A stretch of DNA of 64,000 bases from the NCBI RefSeq assembly GCF_900113045.1, contig NZ_FONY01000003.1:157994-221993 (forward strand), read 5' to 3'. The notes below the pieces were generated by a model that was not told where the DNA came from, searched no databases, and worked only from the letters and a program-made list of their open reading frames with translations. Positions 63,681 to 64,000 of this stretch are shown here, in pieces (position 1 is the stretch's first letter; every line of letters begins with the position of its first letter). A program made the translations under genes and the position numbers. The stretch comes from Thermoflexibacter ruber. Its GTDB lineage: Bacteria > Bacteroidota > Bacteroidia > Cytophagales > Thermoflexibacteraceae.

Positions 63681-64000
63681 TATACTCAATAAAAATTGGT
63701 TTTGGTTTTAGGGATATGAAAATTCCAAGAAATTAAGGTTTCTAATTCCTGCTTATATTGGGCAATATGGGTAAAAAACTCACAGACCTTTTCCTTGAAA
63801 TCTTGAAACTTCCTATAAAAACAAGTATCAATGACCTTTTTACGCATAAATTTCCATAATCTTTCAATTAGATTAAGATTAGGCGAGTAAGCAGGCAAGA
63901 AAAGCTGTTTTATCCTGCTACTTGCCAATTTTTCTTGTAAGTGCTTATTTTTGTAATATCGTGCATTATCACAAATCACATAAATCTTTTCCTTGTCAGG
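63681..64000 (-). mobile_element. IS630-family element, partial at window end
   Basis: The sequence following TA at about 63681-63684 is unrelated to the delta-60 gene and encodes an IS630-type transposase on the minus strand. Insertion at a TA dinucleotide is usual for this family. The transposase stop lies within a few bases of the element end. The other end is outside the window, so terminal inverted repeats cannot be confirmed. Confidence 0.8.
63686..64000 (-). CDS. IS630-family transposase (partial, C-terminal part)
   Basis: At least 104 residues are visible, with the start outside the window. DKEKIYVICDNARYYKN holds the second catalytic Asp of the DDE site, and FLPAYSPNLNLIERLWKFMR holds the third acid and the typical YSPxLNxIERxW signature of IS630/Tc1 transposases. 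The frame is intact to its stop at 63686. Confidence 0.92.
   Translation of the reverse strand, partial: PDKEKIYVICDNARYYKNKHLQEKLASSRIKQLFLPAYSPNLNLIERLWKFMRKKVIDTCFYRKFQDFKEKVCEFFTHIAQYKQELETLISWNFHIPKTKTNFY

Noticed and set aside
1..64000. tRNA or rRNA genes, CRISPR arrays
   Set aside because: Reading by eye showed no cloverleaf-like GTTCGANTC blocks, rRNA segments or regularly spaced repeats with unique spacers; a covariance-model scan was not possible.

Overview
The window looks like a chromosomal segment of an AT-rich Bacteroidota species, probably a Cytophagales-type gliding or surface-associated bacterium. The evidence is TAnnTTTG-type -7 promoter boxes, weak Shine-Dalgarno sequences, many Bacteroidota-typical families (MbnP-like, DUF2911, FG-GAP and LamG surface proteins, propeller-OmpA, delta-60 repeats) and a bS16 protein with a long acidic/Lys tail. 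I saw no rRNA, tRNA or CRISPR array.

Layout. 1-4407: a giant secreted FG-GAP/LamG surface protein, open at the window edge. 4551-12060: a flavin monooxygenase, a CcmF-type cytochrome c haem lyase and a MacB-like ABC exporter (ATPase plus permease). 12475-17154: a probable copper-handling operon (Cys-motif small protein, MbnP-like lipoprotein, DUF2911 lipoprotein, MauG/MbnH-like dihaem protein, Cys-headed outer-membrane barrel). It is interrupted by a GxxExxY nuclease gene bracketed by two near-identical 56-bp palindromes. 17176-32993: housekeeping and stress genes (M61 protease, propeller-OmpA, PolB-like exonuclease, two alpha-crystallin proteins, Rieske protein, patatin, MltG, cry-DASH, MoxR ATPase, J-domain protein, TilS). 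33006-46547: an LRR protein, TamB, two histidine kinases and a Wzx-like flippase.

46554-49370: the rpsP and rimM genes, normally neighbours, are separated by a type II restriction-modification pair. rpsP has its own consensus promoter and terminator.

49545-62986 is the most unusual part. Two paralogues of an unrecognised cytoplasmic family (49545-50474 and 53454-54344, both minus strand) are each divergent from plus-strand genes. Those plus-strand genes include two stand-alone LuxR-type HTH proteins, a membrane-anchored Sel1-repeat protein, secreted and lipoproteins, a FecR-like secreted protein, an exported TPR-CHAT protease (His1142/Cys1217) and a lipoprotein with a transglutaminase-like Cys-His-Glu triad. 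The upstream regions of both paralogues share GATAATCAG sites, and one carries a perfect 20-bp palindrome. I infer a regulated envelope protease/sensor locus that was assembled by module duplication; its function is unknown. The window ends in a delta-60 repeat gene broken by an IS630-family element.
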